64,000 nucleotides of DNA from Siminovitchia fordii DSM 16014 = CIP 108821 (GTDB lineage Bacteria; Bacillota; Bacilli; Bacillales; Bacillaceae_C). Positions 48,990-58,115 of the stretch are shown here, piece by piece (position 1 is the stretch's first letter; each line of letters begins with the position of its first letter). The DNA lies in contig NZ_KB894703.1 in assembly GCF_000374565.1 (NCBI RefSeq), positions 1 to 64,000 on the forward strand, in the 5' to 3' direction. The notes below the pieces were generated by a model. The model was given only the letters and a program-made list of their open reading frames with translations. It was not told the origin of the DNA and searched no databases. Position numbers and translations under genes: made by a program.

Positions 48990-49118
48990 ATGATGGAAAT
49001 AGTTGATATCACTTTTGCTAAAAGTGAATATGGTCAAGTACTTGATCTTGTACATACACGCAATATCAAGGAAATCCTCTGGCTTATTACAAATGATTTA
49101 AATGATTTTGTAAACTGA
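48990..49118 (+). CDS. Possible 42-residue protein
   Basis: A short frame beginning with two adjacent ATG codons and preceded by agggga about 11 bases upstream. The peptide (MMEIVDITFAKSEYGQVLDL...) is soluble and acidic with no recognised family. It lies in an otherwise empty gap between the YiaA-like gene and prfA. It may be a real small gene, the remains of a larger one, or chance. Confidence 0.25.
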   Translation: MMEIVDITFAKSEYGQVLDLVHTRNIKEILWLITNDLNDFVN

Positions 49119-49184
49119 ACACTAATAATTACCACACACCTAGTCATTCTCCCAGGCATATATATTTGATAATAATTTAATGGT

Positions 49185-49345
49185 TTGACTTCCGACGTAC
49201 AGGAAGTACTAGTGCAAGCGAAGCGACAGGACGTCGCGCTCTGAGCCTGCCGGCGTACAGGACGCTCTAATGCCAACGAAAGGTGGTTCCGCATTCCGAA
49301 TCACTCTGTACGTCGCTAACCGTCGCCCTACGCTCTTCTTATAAA
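49185..49345 (-). repeat. Dispersed repeat element with one intact 58-bp unit
   Basis: One intact unit starts at 49196. A second begins in phase at 49254 but diverges after cgtacagg. The tail ctctgtacgtcgctaac and tacgctcttctt matches the standard outer end. It lies directly upstream of the prfA promoter. Confidence 0.8.
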
Positions 49346-49355
49346 AAAGTTTGCT

Positions 49356-49383
49356 TTGCAGAAAGTGGAAAGTGTACTATAAA
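49356..49383 (+). promoter_or_regulatory. Candidate sigma-A promoter of prfA
   Basis: TTGCAG (49356-49361), 16-base spacer, TATAAA (49378-49383), 36 bases before the prfA start. It begins right at the end of a dispersed repeat. Confidence 0.42.
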
Positions 49384-49419
49384 AAGAGCATGTAAGGAAA
49401 AATTTTGAGGTGAAGACTC

Positions 49420-50490
49420 GTGTTCGATAAATTACAATCGGTTGAAGACCGTTATGAGAAATTAAATGAATTGCTAAGCGACCCTGAAGTTGTCAGTGAT
49501 TCGGCAAAGCTTAGGGAATATTCGAAAGAACAATCTTCAATTGCTGAGACCGTTGAAGTGTACAGGGAGTATAAAGAGGTAAAATCTGAGTACGAAGATG
49601 CCAAAGTAATGCTGGAAGACAAGCTGGATCCAGAAATGAGAGAAATGGTTAAGGAAGAGATCGATGAATTAGGAAACCGGATCGAGGAACTGGAAGAACG
49701 GTTGAAGATTCTCTTGATACCAAAAGACCCTAACGACGATAAAAACGTCATTATGGAAATCCGTGGGGCAGCTGGAGGTGATGAGGCGGCATTATTCGCA
49801 GGTGACCTTTACCGCATGTACAGTAGATATGCAGAAGCGCACGGATGGAAGACCGAAGTGATTGAAGAGCATTCCACGGGCCTTGGAGGTTTCAAGGAGA
49901 TCATTTTCATTATTAACGGAAATGGAGCCTTTTCCAGGTTGAAATATGAAAATGGTGCACACAGGGTGCAGCGTGTTCCGGAAACGGAATCGGGAGGTCG
50001 TATTCATACATCAACAGCGACGGTAGCTGTCCTTCCTGAGGCGGAGGAAGTGGAAGTGGAAGTACACGAAAAAGATATACGCGTTGACACATTCGCTTCT
50101 AGCGGCCCTGGTGGACAAAGTGTCAATACGACGATGTCTGCCGTTCGTTTAACCCATATTCCGACTGGAATTGTTGTTTCCTGTCAAGATGAGAAGTCTC
50201 AGATTAAAAATAAGGAAAAGGCGATGAAAGTTCTTCGCGCCCGCATTTATGATAAATTCCAGCAGGAAGCACAAGAAGAATATGATGCCAACAGAAAATC
50301 GGCTGTTGGAACAGGTGATCGTTCGGAAAGGATCCGTACTTACAACTTTCCTCAAAACCGTGTGACTGATCATCGGATCGGTCTGACCATTCAGAAGCTG
50401 GATCAAATTTTGGAAGGCAAGTTGGATGAAGTTATTGATGCACTGATTGTTGAAGATCAATCCAAAAAGCTTGAAAGTGTGGAAGATTAA
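49420..50490 (+). CDS. prfA: Peptide chain release factor 1
   Basis: Recognises UAA and UAG stop codons and triggers peptide release. Its 356 residues include the codon-reading tripeptide PET (PxT type, not the SPF of RF2) in [14 protein letters not shown], and the catalytic GGQ at residues 231-233 in [12 protein letters not shown]. The glutamine is the substrate of PrmC, encoded directly downstream. Start is GTG with gaggtga. Stop and the prmC start are adjacent. Confidence 0.97.
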   Translation: MFDKLQSVEDRYEKLNELLSDPEVVSDSAKLREYSKEQSSIAETVEVYREYKEVKSEYEDAKVMLEDKLDPEMREMVKEEIDELGNRIEELEERLKILLIPKDPNDDKNVIMEIRGAAGGDEAALFAGDLYRMYSRYAEAHGWKTEVIEEHSTGLGGFKEIIFIINGNGAFSRLKYENGAHRVQRVPETESGGRIHTSTATVAVLPEAEEVEVEVHEKDIRVDTFASSGPGGQSVNTTMSAVRLTHIPTGIVVSCQDEKSQIKNKEKAMKVLRARIYDKFQQEAQEEYDANRKSAVGTGDRSERIRTYNFPQNRVTDHRIGLTIQKLDQILEGKLDEVIDALIVEDQSKKLESVED

Positions 50491-51351
50491 TTGTCAAATG
50501 AACGAACCATATTCAAAGCCCTTTCCTGGGCTTCTTCTTTTTTAAAAGCGAATGGACGAGATGCCAATGCAGGTGAAATTTTGCTGAGATCCCAGTTGAA
50601 CATGAGCCGGTCCAAACTCCTTGCTGAACAAAGAATTCCTCTTGATGATCATGAATGGGGGCGGTTTGAAGAAGCAGTTAAGGAACATGCTGCCGGCAGG
50701 CCGGTCCAGCATATCGTAGGATACGAAGAATTCTACGGAAGAAAATTTCTTGTAAATGAAGATGTTCTTATTCCGAGACCAGAGACAGAGGAGCTGATTG
50801 AGGCTGTTTTACAAAAATTGGATGCAACCTTCACATCCTCTTTATCAGACTTGAAGACTGCGGATATTGGAACGGGGAGCGGAGCTATAGCCGTCACATT
50901 AAAATTGGAGAGGCCTGTTCTTTCCGTCTTTGCATCTGACTTATCCGAAAAGGCGCTTCAGGTGGCTCAAAGGAATGCTAAAAGTCTGAACGCGGAAATT
51001 CAATTTTTACAGGGAGATTTGCTTCAGCCATTTAAGCATAAAGACATAAAACTTGATGTTGTTGTTTCCAATCCGCCATATATTCCTGTCCACGAGAAAT
51101 TATCGGATGTTGTCTTTAAATATGAGCCCCATTCGGCATTGTTTGGTGGTGATGATGGATTGGCTTTCTATCGGCGGCTAGTATCTGAGCTACCAGAAGT
51201 CTTAAAAGAACATGGACTCGTGGCTTTTGAAATAGGTGACGGGCAGGGAAAGGCTGTAGCGGAATTGTTGACAGAAGACTTTCCTGAAGCGGACATTGAA
51301 GTGATTAAAGATATAAATGGAAAAGACCGTATCGTCACTATGGTATTGTAG
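50491..51351 (+). CDS. prmC: Release factor glutamine methyltransferase
   Basis: N5-methylates the GGQ glutamine of release factors using S-adenosylmethionine. At 286 residues it has an N-terminal helical substrate-recognition domain, the SAM motif ADIGTGSGAIAV near residue 127 and the catalytic NPPY in VVSNPPYIPVHEK near residue 190. Start is TTG immediately after the prfA stop, with ggaag as SD inside prfA, so the pair is translationally coupled. Confidence 0.94.
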   Translation: MSNERTIFKALSWASSFLKANGRDANAGEILLRSQLNMSRSKLLAEQRIPLDDHEWGRFEEAVKEHAAGRPVQHIVGYEEFYGRKFLVNEDVLIPRPETEELIEAVLQKLDATFTSSLSDLKTADIGTGSGAIAVTLKLERPVLSVFASDLSEKALQVAQRNAKSLNAEIQFLQGDLLQPFKHKDIKLDVVVSNPPYIPVHEKLSDVVFKYEPHSALFGGDDGLAFYRRLVSELPEVLKEHGLVAFEIGDGQGKAVAELLTEDFPEADIEVIKDINGKDRIVTMVL

Positions 51352-51376
51352 GTATTGTAAAAAATACCATTCAATT

Positions 51377-51406
51377 GATTATAAGATTTGAAACTTGTCC
51401 ATACTG
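51377..51406 (+). promoter_or_regulatory. Candidate sigma-F promoter of spoIIR
   Basis: GATTA (51377-51381), 15 bases, GTCCATACTG (51397-51406). This resembles the sigma-F pattern GYWTA-n15-GgnrAnAnTw: four of five -35 positions match, and G, A, A and T of the -10 are in place. The -10 core CATACTG is the same as in the pbpG promoter of this window. It sits 27 bases before the ATG. Confidence 0.45.
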
Positions 51407-51432
51407 TCCTGATGAAGGGACAGGTGGGGAAT

Positions 51433-52146
51433 ATGAGAAAAAATAGTAAACAGAAATTCTATCAAAAAAATATTGCAAGTGCCTATATAGTGATTCTTTC
51501 ACTGGCAGCAGTGATGAGCTTCTATTTTCCCGAAAAGGAGAGCTCGGCAGCAGAAAATATACAAGTCATTCCGGAAGAGGCGATCCGTCTTCGCATTCTT
51601 GCCAACAGCGACAGTAAAAAAGATCAGGAAGTCAAAAGGGCTGTCCGTGATGCTGTAAATGACCAGATTAACAAATGGGTGGAAAACTTGACTTCCATTG
51701 AGAAAGCACGGGATGTGATTTCTTCAAGGCTTCCCGAGCTTGAAAAGATTGCAAAAGACGAACTTGCAAAACACGATCTACATTATTCAGTTGATATTAA
51801 TTTCGGGGATGTTCAATTTCCAACGAAATTATATGGACAATATCTTTATCCTGCTGGAACTTATGAAGCCGTTTTAATCACACTTGGCGAAGGTAAAGGG
51901 GCCAACTGGTGGTGTGTACTGTTTCCGCCGCTCTGTTTCCTTGATTACTCCAACAGTGCTGCGATAAGCCAAGGAGTTGAAGAAAATGTGGATAATAGTG
52001 TGGATATGGAAATTGGGCAAGATGATAGCTTATCCTATGAGGAGGGAGAACAACCTGCAATGCCTGCTCCTGTCATAGTAGATGAACAGGAAGAGGAAGT
52101 GGAGGTCAAGTTCTTTTTGAAAGACCTTTTTGATGAGCTGCTTTGA
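51433..52146 (+). CDS. spoIIR: Stage II sporulation protein R
   Basis: SpoIIR is made in the forespore under sigma-F, secreted, and triggers SpoIIGA to activate sigma-E in the mother cell. It has a hydrophobic N-terminal signal (YIVILSLAAVMSFYF), then the conserved block IRLRILANSDSKKDQEVKRA, and a second block KLYGQYLYPAGTYEAVLITLG...NWWCVLFPPLCF. The C-terminal acidic tail is variable. ATG 51433 has aggtgggg just upstream; the longer open frame runs back through the promoter. It is downstream of prmC, as in B. subtilis. Confidence 0.95.
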   Translation: MRKNSKQKFYQKNIASAYIVILSLAAVMSFYFPEKESSAAENIQVIPEEAIRLRILANSDSKKDQEVKRAVRDAVNDQINKWVENLTSIEKARDVISSRLPELEKIAKDELAKHDLHYSVDINFGDVQFPTKLYGQYLYPAGTYEAVLITLGEGKGANWWCVLFPPLCFLDYSNSAAISQGVEENVDNSVDMEIGQDDSLSYEEGEQPAMPAPVIVDEQEEEVEVKFFLKDLFDELL

Positions 52147-52155
52147 TAAACAATC

Positions 52156-52182
52156 AATCTCTCGAAGGGGAGATTTTTTGTT
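52156..52182 (+). terminator. Intrinsic terminator of spoIIR
   Basis: aatctctc pairs with gggagatt (one G-U) around loop gaag, followed by a run of T. Confidence 0.85.
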
Positions 52183-52348
52183 TTTATGATACTCTTGTTA
52201 TTCACAAAGCAGGGATAGTTATCCACAATAAAAGGTAATTTATCCCCAGTGTGTTAATAACTGTTTAATCAAACGATTGATTAAAATATAATGTATGAAA
52301 AAAAGCTCTAAATACAATGATGGATTCATAGAAAAAAGAGGTGTAACC

Positions 52349-53401
52349 ATGGAAACGAAATTTTGGACTGTGGATAAAGATGTGGATGGAAAAAGAAATT
52401 ACCCACAGATTGTGGAAGCTGCACAGCTTTTAAAAGCAGGAGAAGTTGTTGCCTTCCCAACGGAAACAGTCTATGGACTTGGAGCAAATGCGTTGTCGGA
52501 TACTGCAGTATCAAAAATATTTGCCGCAAAAGGAAGGCCGGCAGACAATCCGTTGATAGTCCACATTTCTGATGTAGAGCAGCTCGAAATATTGATTGAT
52601 GATATTCCGAAAACGGCCGCTTTGTTGATAAATGAATTTTGGCCAGGACCATTGACTTTGATTCTGAAAAGAAAACCCGATACTGTTTCTTCACTGGTAA
52701 CAGCCGGTCTCGACACGGTCGCTGTGAGAATGCCAGATCATCCGGTTGCACTTTCGCTTATCAACGCTGCTGGAGTTCCTGTTGCCGCACCCAGCGCCAA
52801 TAAGTCTGGAAAACCAAGCCCCACCCTGGCGGGGCATGTGTTGGCTGATTTGGATGGCAAGATAGCTGGAGTAGTTGATGGCGGTTCTACAGGAGTGGGG
52901 GTGGAATCAACCGTCCTTGATTGTACCACTGAGATTCCCGTGATTTTACGTCCTGGCGGTTTGCCTAAGGAAGAGATTGAAAGAGTCATTGAACTGGTGG
53001 ATCAGGATCCTGCTCTGCAACATTCGGATTTAACCCCAAAATCTCCAGGGATGAAATACCGGCATTATGCTCCGTCTGCTCCGCTGTTTTTAGCGGATGG
53101 GGACAAAGAATGGATTCAGAAGCTTATCGATAAAGAAAGGGCTTCCGGACATAAAGTTGGTGTGCTTGCACCCAGGGAATCTGCCCACTTTTACAAGGCG
53201 GATGCGGTTGCTGTCTGTGGAACCCGGGCGGATCTGGGAACTGTCGCGCAAACCCTTTATCATGCATTAAGAAGTTTTGATGAAAAGAAACTTGATATTA
53301 TTTACGCAGAAGTTTATCCGGTCCAAGGGGTGGGAGTGGCAGTCATGAACAGGCTTGAAAAAGCGGCTGCGCATAGAAAGATCACACAGGGAAAAAATTG
53401 A
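52349..53401 (+). CDS. ywlC: L-threonylcarbamoyladenylate synthase (Sua5/YwlC type)
   Basis: Makes threonylcarbamoyl-AMP for the t6A37 modification of ANN-reading tRNAs. At 350 residues it has the YrdC domain (residues ~20-205; VVAFPTETVYGLGANA, KGRPADNPLIVHI, SANKSGKPSPT) plus the C-terminal Sua5 domain joined by the SPGMKYRHYAP linker that gates the active site. ATG 52349 follows agaggtg; the upstream open frame lacks an SD. Terminator follows at 53422. Confidence 0.93.
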   Translation: METKFWTVDKDVDGKRNYPQIVEAAQLLKAGEVVAFPTETVYGLGANALSDTAVSKIFAAKGRPADNPLIVHISDVEQLEILIDDIPKTAALLINEFWPGPLTLILKRKPDTVSSLVTAGLDTVAVRMPDHPVALSLINAAGVPVAAPSANKSGKPSPTLAGHVLADLDGKIAGVVDGGSTGVGVESTVLDCTTEIPVILRPGGLPKEEIERVIELVDQDPALQHSDLTPKSPGMKYRHYAPSAPLFLADGDKEWIQKLIDKERASGHKVGVLAPRESAHFYKADAVAVCGTRADLGTVAQTLYHALRSFDEKKLDIIYAEVYPVQGVGVAVMNRLEKAAAHRKITQGKN

Positions 53402-53421
53402 GGAATAATCGAAGATTTATG

Positions 53422-53449
53422 AGCCGGAAACATGATCCGGCTTTATTTT
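53422..53449 (+). terminator. Intrinsic terminator of ywlC
   Basis: agccgga pairs with tccggct over seven bases, followed by ttatttt. Confidence 0.8.
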
Positions 53450-53547
53450 GTTCTTTGTACCGGCTAATCCTTTTCAAAATGTCTACTCTTTCATTTCAGT
53501 GCATATGATTTTTTATAGGCACGTCCGAGGTGAAAGGAGAATAATCC

Positions 53548-54096
53548 ATGTTGGTTCCTGAATTAGTGACATTAGTGATTATGGCTTTTGCGGTGGGAAT
53601 GGATGCTTTTTCTGTTTCCCTTGGCATTGGAATATTTAAACTGCGATTACGACAAGTATTTTCAATCGGAATTTCGGTTGGTCTTTTTCATATGGCGATG
53701 CCGCTTTTAGGCATCATGACAGGACACCTGCTGTCAGCGACTTTTGGAAAAATAACGGGTTTTATCGGTGGTATGCTTTTAGTGATTATGGGAGGTCTGA
53801 TGATCGTTTCAAGTTTTCGGAACGATGAGCAAACAATTGTGGCGCCAATTGGGTGGGGGCTGCTTTTTTTTAGCGTGGTCGTAAGCCTGGACAGCTTTTC
53901 CGCTGGATTAAGCCTTGGGATGTTTGGTGCAAAAGCGATTGCTGCCATGATTATATTCGGAGTGGTTTCTGCCTTTTTGACATGGAGCGGGCTTATTTTA
54001 GGCAGGAAAGTGCAAAGTTGGCTCGGGTTTTACGGAGAAATGCTTGGCGGCTTTATCTTGATTGCTTTTGGAATCAAGCTGGTGTTTATTGGCTGA
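53548..54096 (+). CDS. mntP: Manganese exporter MntP
   Basis: A six-helix membrane protein of 182 residues that exports Mn2+ (YwlD in B. subtilis). The two inverted three-helix halves carry the conserved acidic motifs MDAFSVSLGIG near residue 18 and SLDSFSAGLSLG near 113, which form the transport site. SD aaggag. No yybP-ykoY manganese riboswitch is visible in the 146-base upstream gap. Short terminator hairpin follows. Confidence 0.93.
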   Translation: MLVPELVTLVIMAFAVGMDAFSVSLGIGIFKLRLRQVFSIGISVGLFHMAMPLLGIMTGHLLSATFGKITGFIGGMLLVIMGGLMIVSSFRNDEQTIVAPIGWGLLFFSVVVSLDSFSAGLSLGMFGAKAIAAMIIFGVVSAFLTWSGLILGRKVQSWLGFYGEMLGGFILIAFGIKLVFIG

Positions 54097-54130
54097 AAAT
54101 GTGTACATATACAATTGGGTGAAAATTTAC

Positions 54131-54154
54131 GGCTGTTCTGGTGCAGCCTTTTTT
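54131..54154 (+). terminator. Terminator of mntP
   Basis: A short GC stem ggctg/cagcc with an eight-base loop and six T. Confidence 0.62.
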
Positions 54155-54801
54155 AGTTGTAGGAAACCATAAAGTGGCTGGTCGTGAATAACTTTCTTTT
54201 TGCATAATGCCTCCGACCCCAACGGACAGAAGGGTTCTGCTTCACGTGAGGCAACAAGGTGTCGCCGCCTGGATGTTATGGACAGGAGTTCAAATCGAAT
54301 TCCACAGGGTATGGTGCTTTGAGTCGGTCACTGGATTCCTAGTATGCTCCAAGACATAACTTATTTTGGAAAAGTGGTGTTACTTCGTTGGAAAGCCGTA
54401 TGAAGTTATGCGAAGGTGATGCAATAGTGTAAATATAATCAGTCGATTTCCGTAGTATGTCGATATAGCTGGAGATAATGAGCTAATCGCTGCCGATGAC
54501 AAATTATGTACTACTCCAGCTCCGTCCTATGTCTGCTGCTGATAAGCAGGCACTTCCTTTGCTTTTATTCGTTGAAGCTCCCCAACTAGCTAATGCCTTG
54601 CCTCCTTAATCCAATTTCCTGTAGTTGCTGAGGACCTTCCTCCCCGGAAATGTTTCTTGTTTCCCAGTGCGGATTAAAGGGATTTTTTTGGGGTTCAGTA
54701 ATAAAAAGACGCATTTTGTTGTTTTCGCGATTTCAGGGAGTTATCGGGTGATTCCTCTTTTAGTGATATAATATAAAGAAAAAGTCCGCAAGGGGGCAGC
54801 T
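54155..54801. other. 650-base gap between mntP and ywlE
   Basis: No supported gene on either strand. An inverted pair agctggag (near 54470) and ctccagct (near 54515), and words such as gagctaatcgctg and gataagcagg, hint at a very worn dispersed repeat. No 58-bp unit survives. A TATAAT near 54768 is the likely -10 of ywlE. Confidence 0.45.
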
Positions 54802-55236
54802 ATGAAAAACATATTGTTTGTCTGCACCGGCAATACGTGCCGGAGCCCGATGGCCGAAGCTATTTTTAATCACCTTAAAAATGGGAATGCTTTTGCCAAG
54901 TCGGCCGGTTTATTTTCTGTCGAAGGCAGCCGGGCAGCAGAAAATACATTACGGGTTCTAGAGGAAAACAAGATGCACTTGGATCACAGGTCCAAACAGT
55001 TGGTTGAGGATGATTTGAATTGGGCTACATACGTGTTCGCAATGACAAAAGGTCATAAAGATATGCTAATGGACAAGTATCCGGCAGCAGCTGATAAGAT
55101 ATTCACATTAAAGGAATACGTTGATGGTCCCGAAGGCAGTATTGATATTGTGGATCCTTTCGGGGGAGACATTCAAACATATCGGGCGACTTTTCAAGAA
55201 ATGAAAGATTTGATTGAACGTCTTTCGTTTGATTAG
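54802..55236 (+). CDS. ywlE: Protein arginine phosphatase YwlE
   Basis: A low-molecular-weight phosphatase that removes phosphate from protein arginine, opposing McsB. At 144 residues its P-loop C8-TGNT-C-R14-S carries threonine at position 12, the residue that gives arginine over tyrosine specificity in this family. The general-acid Asp lies in DPFGGD near the C-terminus. SD gggggc. It heads the ywlE-rpiB-ywlG-glyA run, in the B. subtilis order. Confidence 0.93.
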   Translation: MKNILFVCTGNTCRSPMAEAIFNHLKNGNAFAKSAGLFSVEGSRAAENTLRVLEENKMHLDHRSKQLVEDDLNWATYVFAMTKGHKDMLMDKYPAAADKIFTLKEYVDGPEGSIDIVDPFGGDIQTYRATFQEMKDLIERLSFD

Positions 55237-55330
55237 GGAATAGTCCTTGCGCACCAAAATGGTAACCAGACTGCCAATCTTTTATAATGAAGGAAGCGTA
55301 TGATGAACAAATGAGGAGGAAAATCATTAA

Positions 55331-55777
55331 ATGAAAGTCGCGATTGCATCTGATCATGGTGGTATCAACATCCGAAACGAAATTATCAGGCTTCTGGATG
55401 AAATGAATATTGAATATGTAGATTTGGGTTGTGAAGGCGATTGCTCTGTTGATTATCCGGACTATGCGATTCCTGTAGCGGAAAAAGTTGTAGGCGGGGA
55501 ATGTGATCGGGGAATCCTGATCTGCGGAACCGGCATTGGTATGAGCATAGCTGCTAACAAAGTGAAAGGGGTCCGCTGCGCTCTTGTACATGATGTGTTC
55601 AGTGCAAAGGCAACCAGGCTTCATAATGACAGCAATATTTTAGCAATGGGTGAGCGTGTCATTGGCCCAGGGTTGGCTCGTGAAATTGCTAAAACATGGC
55701 TGGAAACAAACTTTGAAGGTGGACGTCATGAAAACAGGGTAAAAAAAATAACGGATTACGAATCGGACCAACTATGA
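55331..55777 (+). CDS. rpiB: Ribose-5-phosphate isomerase B
   Basis: Interconverts ribose 5-phosphate and ribulose 5-phosphate. At 148 residues it is a RpiB/LacA/LacB family member with N-terminal ASDHGGI, the catalytic Cys region LICGTGIGMSIAANK near residue 66, and HNDSNILAMGERV. SD gaggagg. Equivalent to ywlF. Confidence 0.94.
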   Translation: MKVAIASDHGGINIRNEIIRLLDEMNIEYVDLGCEGDCSVDYPDYAIPVAEKVVGGECDRGILICGTGIGMSIAANKVKGVRCALVHDVFSAKATRLHNDSNILAMGERVIGPGLAREIAKTWLETNFEGGRHENRVKKITDYESDQL

Positions 55778-55800
55778 TTGAAATAAAGGGGGAGTTTTAA

Positions 55801-56373
55801 ATGGCAATTGAACAATGGCAGGAAGAAATGCGTACTCTCCTTGACGAGTGCAGGGAAAATCTTCCGATCCAAGAGGGCAAAGTGCTGGTTATTGGCTGCT
55901 CCACATCCGAAATTGCAGGAAAAAAGATCGGAACTTCCGGTACTATGGAAGCGGCCAATATGATATACGAAGAATTAACGAAATTTGCGGATGAGAAGAA
56001 GATTCATCTTGCATTTCAATGCTGCGAGCATCTAAACCGTTCTTTAGTTGTTGAAAGGCAGTTAGCTTTGGAAAAAGGCTGGGAAGAGGTAACAGTCGTA
56101 CCCGTTCGTAATGCGGGAGGTTCCATGGCCACTTTTGCATATTCGCAAATGAAGGATCCGGTGGTTGTAGAGTTCATTAAGGCAGATGCAGGAATTGATA
56201 TAGGTGATACATTTATCGGGATGCATTTGAAACATGTGGCCGTGCCTGTAAGAGTCAGCCAAAAATCAGTAGGAGGAGCTCATGTGACGATTGCAACAAC
56301 CCGGCCGAAGCTTATTGGCGGTGAAAGAGCAGTATATGAAAAGCAAAAACTGAACGATCAATGCTCGTTTTAA
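55801..56373 (+). CDS. ywlG: YwlG family (UPF0340) protein
   Basis: A conserved 190-residue protein of the UPF0340 family, always near glyA in bacilli. Recognisable blocks are [16 protein letters not shown] near residue 32, [14 protein letters not shown] and [17 protein letters not shown]. Function is unknown. SD gggggag. It follows rpiB by 23 bases and is probably co-transcribed. Confidence 0.9.
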   Translation: MAIEQWQEEMRTLLDECRENLPIQEGKVLVIGCSTSEIAGKKIGTSGTMEAANMIYEELTKFADEKKIHLAFQCCEHLNRSLVVERQLALEKGWEEVTVVPVRNAGGSMATFAYSQMKDPVVVEFIKADAGIDIGDTFIGMHLKHVAVPVRVSQKSVGGAHVTIATTRPKLIGGERAVYEKQKLNDQCSF

Positions 56374-56404
56374 CGAAAACGTTCCGTTTTTGTTCGAAAG
56401 AGGT

Positions 56405-56433
56405 TTGGAAAGTCTGATTCTTCATGTTAAAAT
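56405..56433 (+). promoter_or_regulatory. Candidate glyA promoter with upstream PurBox-like motifs
   Basis: TTGGAA (56405-56410), 17-base spacer, TAAAAT (56428-56433). Just upstream two gttc-containing motifs at 56380-56397 (acgttccgttttt and tttgttcgaaaga) resemble half-matched PurR boxes; the second has the full cgaac core on the minus strand. glyA is in the PurR regulon of B. subtilis. Confidence 0.42.
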
Positions 56434-56484
56434 ATAAGCGATTAACGAATACAAGCGATACCCGAAAGGATGAGGATGAGCAAT

Positions 56485-57747
56485 ATGAGCAAACTGAGTG
56501 AAAGTAGCGCTTTAAGTGCTATTGCACAAGAAGATTCACAAGTTTATGAAGCCATTCAAAAGGAATTGAAAAGGCAGCGGACGAAAATTGAATTGATTGC
56601 ATCCGAAAACTTTGTCAGCGAAGCGGTAATGGAAGCGCAAGGGTCGGTTTTGACAAATAAATATGCTGAAGGCTATCCGGGACGCCGTTATTACGGAGGC
56701 TGTGAATATGTCGATATCGCCGAGGACTTAGCACGCGATCGCGCGAAACAGATTTTTGGTGCGGAGCACGTAAACGTCCAGCCGCATTCCGGAGCTCAAG
56801 CAAACATGGCGGTTTATTTCACAATTCTTGAGCATGGAGACACTGTACTCGGCATGAACTTGTCACATGGTGGCCATCTTACCCACGGAAGTCCTGTTAA
56901 CTTCAGTGGTGTACAATACAACTTTGTAGAATATGGTGTTGACAAAGATAGCCATCGCATCAATTACGAAGATGTGCGACAAAAAGCACTTGAACATAAG
57001 CCTAAGCTGATTGTCGCAGGAGCAAGTGCTTATCCAAGAGTCATTGATTTTGAGAAGTTCCGTGAAATTGCTGATGAAGTCGGAGCCTATTTTATGGTAG
57101 ATATGGCTCATATTGCCGGTCTTGTCGCAGCAGGACTTCATCCTAATCCGATTCCGTATGCCGACTTTGTTACAACAACTACACACAAAACATTGCGTGG
57201 TCCACGCGGTGGAATGATACTCTGCAAGGAGAAATTTGCCAAAGCAATTGATAAGTCCGTTTTCCCAGGATTACAGGGCGGCCCGCTCATGCACGTCATT
57301 GCGGCAAAAGCTGTTGCATTTGGTGAAGCTTTGCGTGATGATTTCAAAGATTACGTAAAACTTATTATCGAAAATGCAAACAGGCTTGCCGAAAGCCTTA
57401 AAAAAGAAGGTGTAAACCTTGTTTCTGATGGAACGGACAACCACTTGCTTTTATTGGATGTACGTTCTTTGGGATTAACTGGAAAAGATGCGGAAAAAGT
57501 TCTTGATGATGTAGGGATCACTGTCAACAAGAACACAATCCCATATGACCCTGAAGGACCGTTTGTAACAAGCGGTATCCGTATAGGAACAGCTGCTGTT
57601 ACATCACGCGGATTTGGAATGAAAGAGATGGACGAAATTGCCAATTTAATAGCTTTTGTTCTGAAGAACCACGACAATCAAGAAAAGCTGGAAGAAGCAC
57701 GTAAACAGGTTGAAGTCATCACATCCCGCTTCCCATTATATGAATAA
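56485..57747 (+). CDS. glyA: Serine hydroxymethyltransferase
   Basis: A PLP enzyme making glycine and methylene-tetrahydrofolate from serine. About 420 residues. The Schiff-base lysine is Lys235 in [14 protein letters not shown]; other blocks are [26 protein letters not shown] and [13 protein letters not shown]. Three in-frame ATGs (56470, 56476, 56485) share overlapping gagg-type SDs. I prefer 56485, which has gagg nine bases upstream and best fits homologue length. Confidence 0.95.
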   Translation: MSKLSESSALSAIAQEDSQVYEAIQKELKRQRTKIELIASENFVSEAVMEAQGSVLTNKYAEGYPGRRYYGGCEYVDIAEDLARDRAKQIFGAEHVNVQPHSGAQANMAVYFTILEHGDTVLGMNLSHGGHLTHGSPVNFSGVQYNFVEYGVDKDSHRINYEDVRQKALEHKPKLIVAGASAYPRVIDFEKFREIADEVGAYFMVDMAHIAGLVAAGLHPNPIPYADFVTTTTHKTLRGPRGGMILCKEKFAKAIDKSVFPGLQGGPLMHVIAAKAVAFGEALRDDFKDYVKLIIENANRLAESLKKEGVNLVSDGTDNHLLLLDVRSLGLTGKDAEKVLDDVGITVNKNTIPYDPEGPFVTSGIRIGTAAVTSRGFGMKEMDEIANLIAFVLKNHDNQEKLEEARKQVEVITSRFPLYE

Positions 57748-57755
57748 TTTTTCTG

Positions 57756-57792
57756 AAGAACAGTCTGTCTGTAAAGATAGGCTGTTCTTTGG
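57756..57792 (+). terminator. Intrinsic terminator of glyA
   Basis: A twelve-pair stem with G-U pairs, gaacagtctgtc with gataggctgttc, followed by ttt. Confidence 0.75.
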
Positions 57793-57827
57793 GTTTGTAG
57801 AAAGGACAGGCGCTTATGCATTTGTTC

Positions 57828-58115
57828 ATCGTCTAGCTTCAGCGCCTATCGACTAGCAGACTTCGCGCCTTCTCCTACGATAAGTCAACATCGGCTCCGA
57901 CGTACAGGAAGTACTAGTGCAAGCGAAGCGACAGGACGTCGCGCTCTGAGCCTGCCGACGTACAGGAAGTACTAGTGCAAGCGAAGCGACAGGACGTCGC
58001 GCTCTGAGCCTGCCGACGTACAGGAAGTACTAGTGCCACCGAAGCCACAGGATGTGGCGACTTCGTCGCCGTGTTTCCTTTATCTCGTCGAATGCACTCC
58101 AGTCTGTACGTCGAT
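57828..58115 (-). repeat. Dispersed repeat element with three 58-bp units, best-preserved copy
   Basis: End block one (tagcttcagcgcc, ctagcagact, cctacgataagtc, acatcggctc) is followed by three 58-base units starting at 57901, 57959 and 58017. The first two are identical and the third diverges in its second half. End block two is tgtttcctttatctcgtcg, ccagtctgtacgtcg. An identical 24-bp sequence (ggacaggcgcttatg...) flanks the element at 57804-57827 and 58116-58139. Confidence 0.93.

Noticed and set aside
53402-53547. yybP-ykoY manganese riboswitch upstream of mntP
   Set aside because: The 146-base gap holds the ywlC terminator and a plain SD; none of the conserved riboswitch segments are present.
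57901-58074. Possible CRISPR array because of regularly spaced repeats
   Set aside because: The 58-bp units are directly contiguous with no unique spacers, and there are no cas genes in the window.
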